From the NCBI GenBank assembly GCA_963779225.1, contig CAVZWW010000003.1, positions 62,001 to 126,000 of the forward strand: DNA of 64,000 nucleotides, in the 5' to 3' direction. Under the pieces are notes generated by a model, which worked only from the letters and a program-made list of their open reading frames with translations, did no database searches and was not told where the DNA came from. Shown one piece after another: positions 61,802 to 64,000 of the stretch. Both the position numbers and the translations under genes were made by a program. This DNA is from CAVPCZ01 sp963779225. GTDB taxonomy: Bacteria > Bacteroidota > Ignavibacteria > UBA10030 > UBA6906. Position 1 is the stretch's first letter. Each line of letters begins with the position of its first letter.

Positions 61802-64000
61802 TTAAAAATCGACTTCCATCCCGAGCCTCACCGACATCGGCGGCTGAAAGGAAAGAGGCATCCCGTAGTAAGGGTTTGGAGTTGTCTGATTACCGTTTGC
61901 GTCTTGCCCCCGGTAATGCCACTGGTCAAATGTCAATGGAGTTTGCCGACTACCCACGTGGAAGAGGTCCAAAACGAATCTGGGTTGCATCCCCAGGAAA
62001 GACCACCCTGGTGGATCAAATGCCAGTCGGATGTTAAGGTCCCATACGGCGGGGCTACTTCCTGCGGTTCCGCGCGGGCGCAAGAAAATACGGGCGAAAT
62101 ATTCACCTGTTCCGAAGTCGTTGAGGGGCGTGCCGCTTCCCCAGAAGAAAAACGTCCCTATTGTGAGACCAAATTCGAAGCGGTACGACCCAATCAATTT
62201 GATTACGTGCGTCCGATTATTTGGTAACAAGCCAGTAGCATCCTTGAGATTTTCTAACCGATCCCATGTGACACCGGCATTAGGCACCTTGGTGTTTTCG
62301 AGGTAGTCGTGGTCGTACAATCCAACATAGTTACCGTAGTTTCGCGAAAGAATGTAGGAGAGGTTCAAATACAGCGACTTCCCAATGGACTTCTCAAATG
62401 AGACCTCGAACGCCATGTACTGGCGTTGGGGTTGGGGAAATGTAGCCAACGGAGATCGTGACGGGTTGCCAAAATAGAACTTCCCTGTCTCCGGCGGATC
62501 TGAACCATCCTCCAAGATTTGCTGAAGCGTTCTGTAGATGGCCCTCACCGTCCCCTTCAACTGTCCTCCGAAGAGCTGTTCGTATCCGAGTGAGAACTCA
62601 TCGTAGAATTGGCCTCGGAGTCCATCAATTTCTGGTTGAACTCCGCTGATGTTCCAAAGGGTGTCTGGATTCGATGGGTCGGTGCGCGGATCGCTTTCGT
62701 AAAGAAAGCCTGCTTGGTATGTTCCCTCAATGAAATATACGGTCGAAGCATACATCAGCAGATTTTCGTAGAACCTGCCAAACGACCCAAATATCCTCTG
62801 CGATTCCCCATCACCAAGCAGAAACACAAAGCCGACCCGAGGCTGATACTGCCCAAGAATCCGCTGCATGATGTTCCCTTTCGATCCGACGAGAAAGTAA
62901 CCATCCCATCGGAGTCCAGCGTTTAACCGTAGCCTTTGGCTGACAGCCCACGAGTCCTGCATGAAAACCGATGGCATACTACTCCGGATTCTGCCGGATT
63001 GGTTTGATTCCTGATACAGATATGTTGAGTCCCCCTCGAGTTCCAAATACGAAAACAGAATCTGGCTATCCAGCAGCAGATCCTCATAACGCAACCCGCC
63101 CTTTAAGACATGCGAACCCAGACTGAGTGTCCCCGTTGCGGATAGGGTGAGAGACGTGGTATTGATGTCAATTCTCTCGCCCGATCCTCCGGAGAAAGAA
63201 CCCTGAATGACGTCTCCTACGAGAGGCTGTGACAAACCTACTGGTGTCGAAGGCCAGTACTTTTCCTTACGTGTAGTCCAGCTCGCCATTGCCTGCAACA
63301 GCAAATCATTTGAAGCTATCCAACGGGTGTCTAGGATTGCCGCGTACCCACCTGTTCTCACGTCCTTCAAAGCTGGATCCGGGTTCCCCATCGACGGGAA
63401 GATGTATGAGCTGTAAAATCCGACCCCGACACCATTTCGGACTGTTGGATCTCCCAAGACGGTTGCCGATACATCAATCGATCTACCCGCCATCCAGGAG
63501 AGTTTTCCTGCAAACGAGTGTGTGACACCCTTATCTGGGTAATACCCGAACCCCGGAATCTGCACATCTTGCCTCTGCATATTCGGGCTGTAGGCTGCAT
63601 AGTACCAGAGCCTATCTAGGAGAATTGGCCCCCCTATGCCGACGCCGAGATCATAACGCAAATACGCCCCTTGTGTCGGAGCGTTTGCCGCCACTTGCGG
63701 AGTTCCCGAGAAGTTGTTTCCCGTATAGCTACCAAAGATCGTTCCATGGAATTCATTACTTCCCGAGCGAGTAATGACGTTGACGATGCCGCCGAGTGAG
63801 CTCTGATATTCAGGCTCGTAGCCACCAACTTTTACTTCAACTTCTCTGATGAAGTTGTAAGGCAAGTTCATCCCCGTTGAGCCGCGGAACGCATCGGTGA
63901 CGTCCGCGCCGTTGATGTAGTACTTATTCTCGGTGCCTGTAGCCCCCCCGACATTGGCCTCGTCTCCGAAGGGGGAGCTATTAACCTGTGGCAGGATGGA
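61802..64000 (-). CDS. TonB-dependent receptor, 5' part beyond the window
   Basis: The frame is open from the stop at 61802 to the right edge, so the gene begins outside. The visible 732 residues start in the plug domain: VNSSPFGDEANVGG, YYINGADVTDAFRG, IREVEVKVGGYEPEYQSSLG and GIVNVITRSGSNEFHG. The barrel has regular strands with aromatic belts (LRYDLGVGIGGPILLDRLWY, FGSFGRFYENLLM, VRAIYRT) and ends RLGMEVDF with a terminal Phe as in outer-membrane barrels. The type resembles TonB receptors with an N-terminal carboxypeptidase-like domain. Substrate unknown; no SusD gene is seen on this side. Confidence 0.88.
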   Translation of the reverse strand, partial: SILPQVNSSPFGDEANVGGATGTENKYYINGADVTDAFRGSTGMNLPYNFIREVEVKVGGYEPEYQSSLGGIVNVITRSGSNEFHGTIFGSYTGNNFSGTPQVAANAPTQGAYLRYDLGVGIGGPILLDRLWYYAAYSPNMQRQDVQIPGFGYYPDKGVTHSFAGKLSWMAGRSIDVSATVLGDPTVRNGVGVGFYSSYIFPSMGNPDPALKDVRTGGYAAILDTRWIASNDLLLQAMASWTTRKEKYWPSTPVGLSQPLVGDVIQGSFSGGSGERIDINTTSLTLSATGTLSLGSHVLKGGLRYEDLLLDSQILFSYLELEGDSTYLYQESNQSGRIRSSMPSVFMQDSWAVSQRLRLNAGLRWDGYFLVGSKGNIMQRILGQYQPRVGFVFLLGDGESQRIFGSFGRFYENLLMYASTVYFIEGTYQAGFLYESDPRTDPSNPDTLWNISGVQPEIDGLRGQFYDEFSLGYEQLFGGQLKGTVRAIYRTLQQILEDGSDPPETGKFYFGNPSRSPLATFPQPQRQYMAFEVSFEKSIGKSLYLNLSYILSRNYGNYVGLYDHDYLENTKVPNAGVTWDRLENLKDATGLLPNNRTHVIKLIGSYRFEFGLTIGTFFFWGSGTPLNDFGTGEYFARIFLRPRGTAGSSPAVWDLNIRLAFDPPGWSFLGMQPRFVLDLFHVGSRQTPLTFDQWHYRGQDANGNQTTPNPYYGMPLSFQPPMSVRLGMEVDF

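Overview
The window looks like a chromosomal segment from a Bacteroidota/Ignavibacteria-type (FCB group) bacterium. Six secreted proteins end in the C-terminal sorting domain of the type IX secretion system (QNFPNPFNPSTTIRYGLP-like block, GLSSGVYFYRL block, basic end). There are also TonB-dependent receptors, a hybrid two-component protein with a Reg_prop propeller, and a rhamnose-catabolism locus of Bacteroidota style. No rRNA, CRISPR array, complete tRNA or integrase gene was found.

The frame of the window is set by four same-orientation copies of the 3' half of a tRNA-Pro(UGG) gene (anticodon loop to acceptor end) near 15-59, 7641-7685, 42207-42251 and 57041-57084. Each sits in a larger repeat. 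The left and right flanks assort independently (left beta/right I, left alpha/right I, left alpha/right II, left beta/right II), as expected if recombination has exchanged arms through the tRNA core. I read these as attachment sites dividing the window into modules: 0.1-7.6 kb, 7.7-42.2 kb, 42.3-57.0 kb and 57.1 kb onward.

Module 1 has a Fic-domain protein with a convergent small ORF carrying a Fic-inhibition-like motif, a giant hybrid sensor kinase and a T9SS-sorted five-bladed propeller protein. Module 2 is a 34.5-kb co-directional (minus strand) rhamnose locus. It has a LacI regulator with matching operator-like sites, rhamnulokinase, two RhaT symporters, L-rhamnose isomerase, a TonB receptor without a SusD partner, two GH78-type and one GH106-type alpha-L-rhamnosidases, a sialate-O-acetylesterase-like enzyme, an alpha/beta hydrolase, a beta-helix protein, three GH99-like paralogues and a fucose/arabinose-isomerase-family protein. 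No rhamnulose-1-phosphate aldolase was recognised. The likely job is stripping acetyl groups from and degrading a rhamnose-rich polysaccharide, importing oligosaccharides and feeding L-rhamnose into rhamnulose 1-phosphate.

Module 3 begins with a HigB/HigA toxin-antitoxin pair whose toxin is frameshifted. It continues with a T9SS-sorted SUMF1-like protein, a transposase remnant, a large FG-GAP/papain-like T9SS protein interrupted at a G7 tract, and a GC-rich three-gene lipid cassette (NTE-like patatin, radical SAM enzyme, cyclopropane fatty acid synthase). It ends with an ECF sigma factor followed by a Ser/Thr kinase with TPRs. Module 4 has a T9SS-sorted Ycf48-like propeller with a sigma-54-like promoter, a sigma-54 activator coupled to a truncated kinase ORF, and a TonB receptor running off the right edge.

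Several genes are broken or partial copies of neighbours (truncated hydrolase, isomerase fragment, FG-GAP fragment, kinase stub), so the region has been heavily rearranged.
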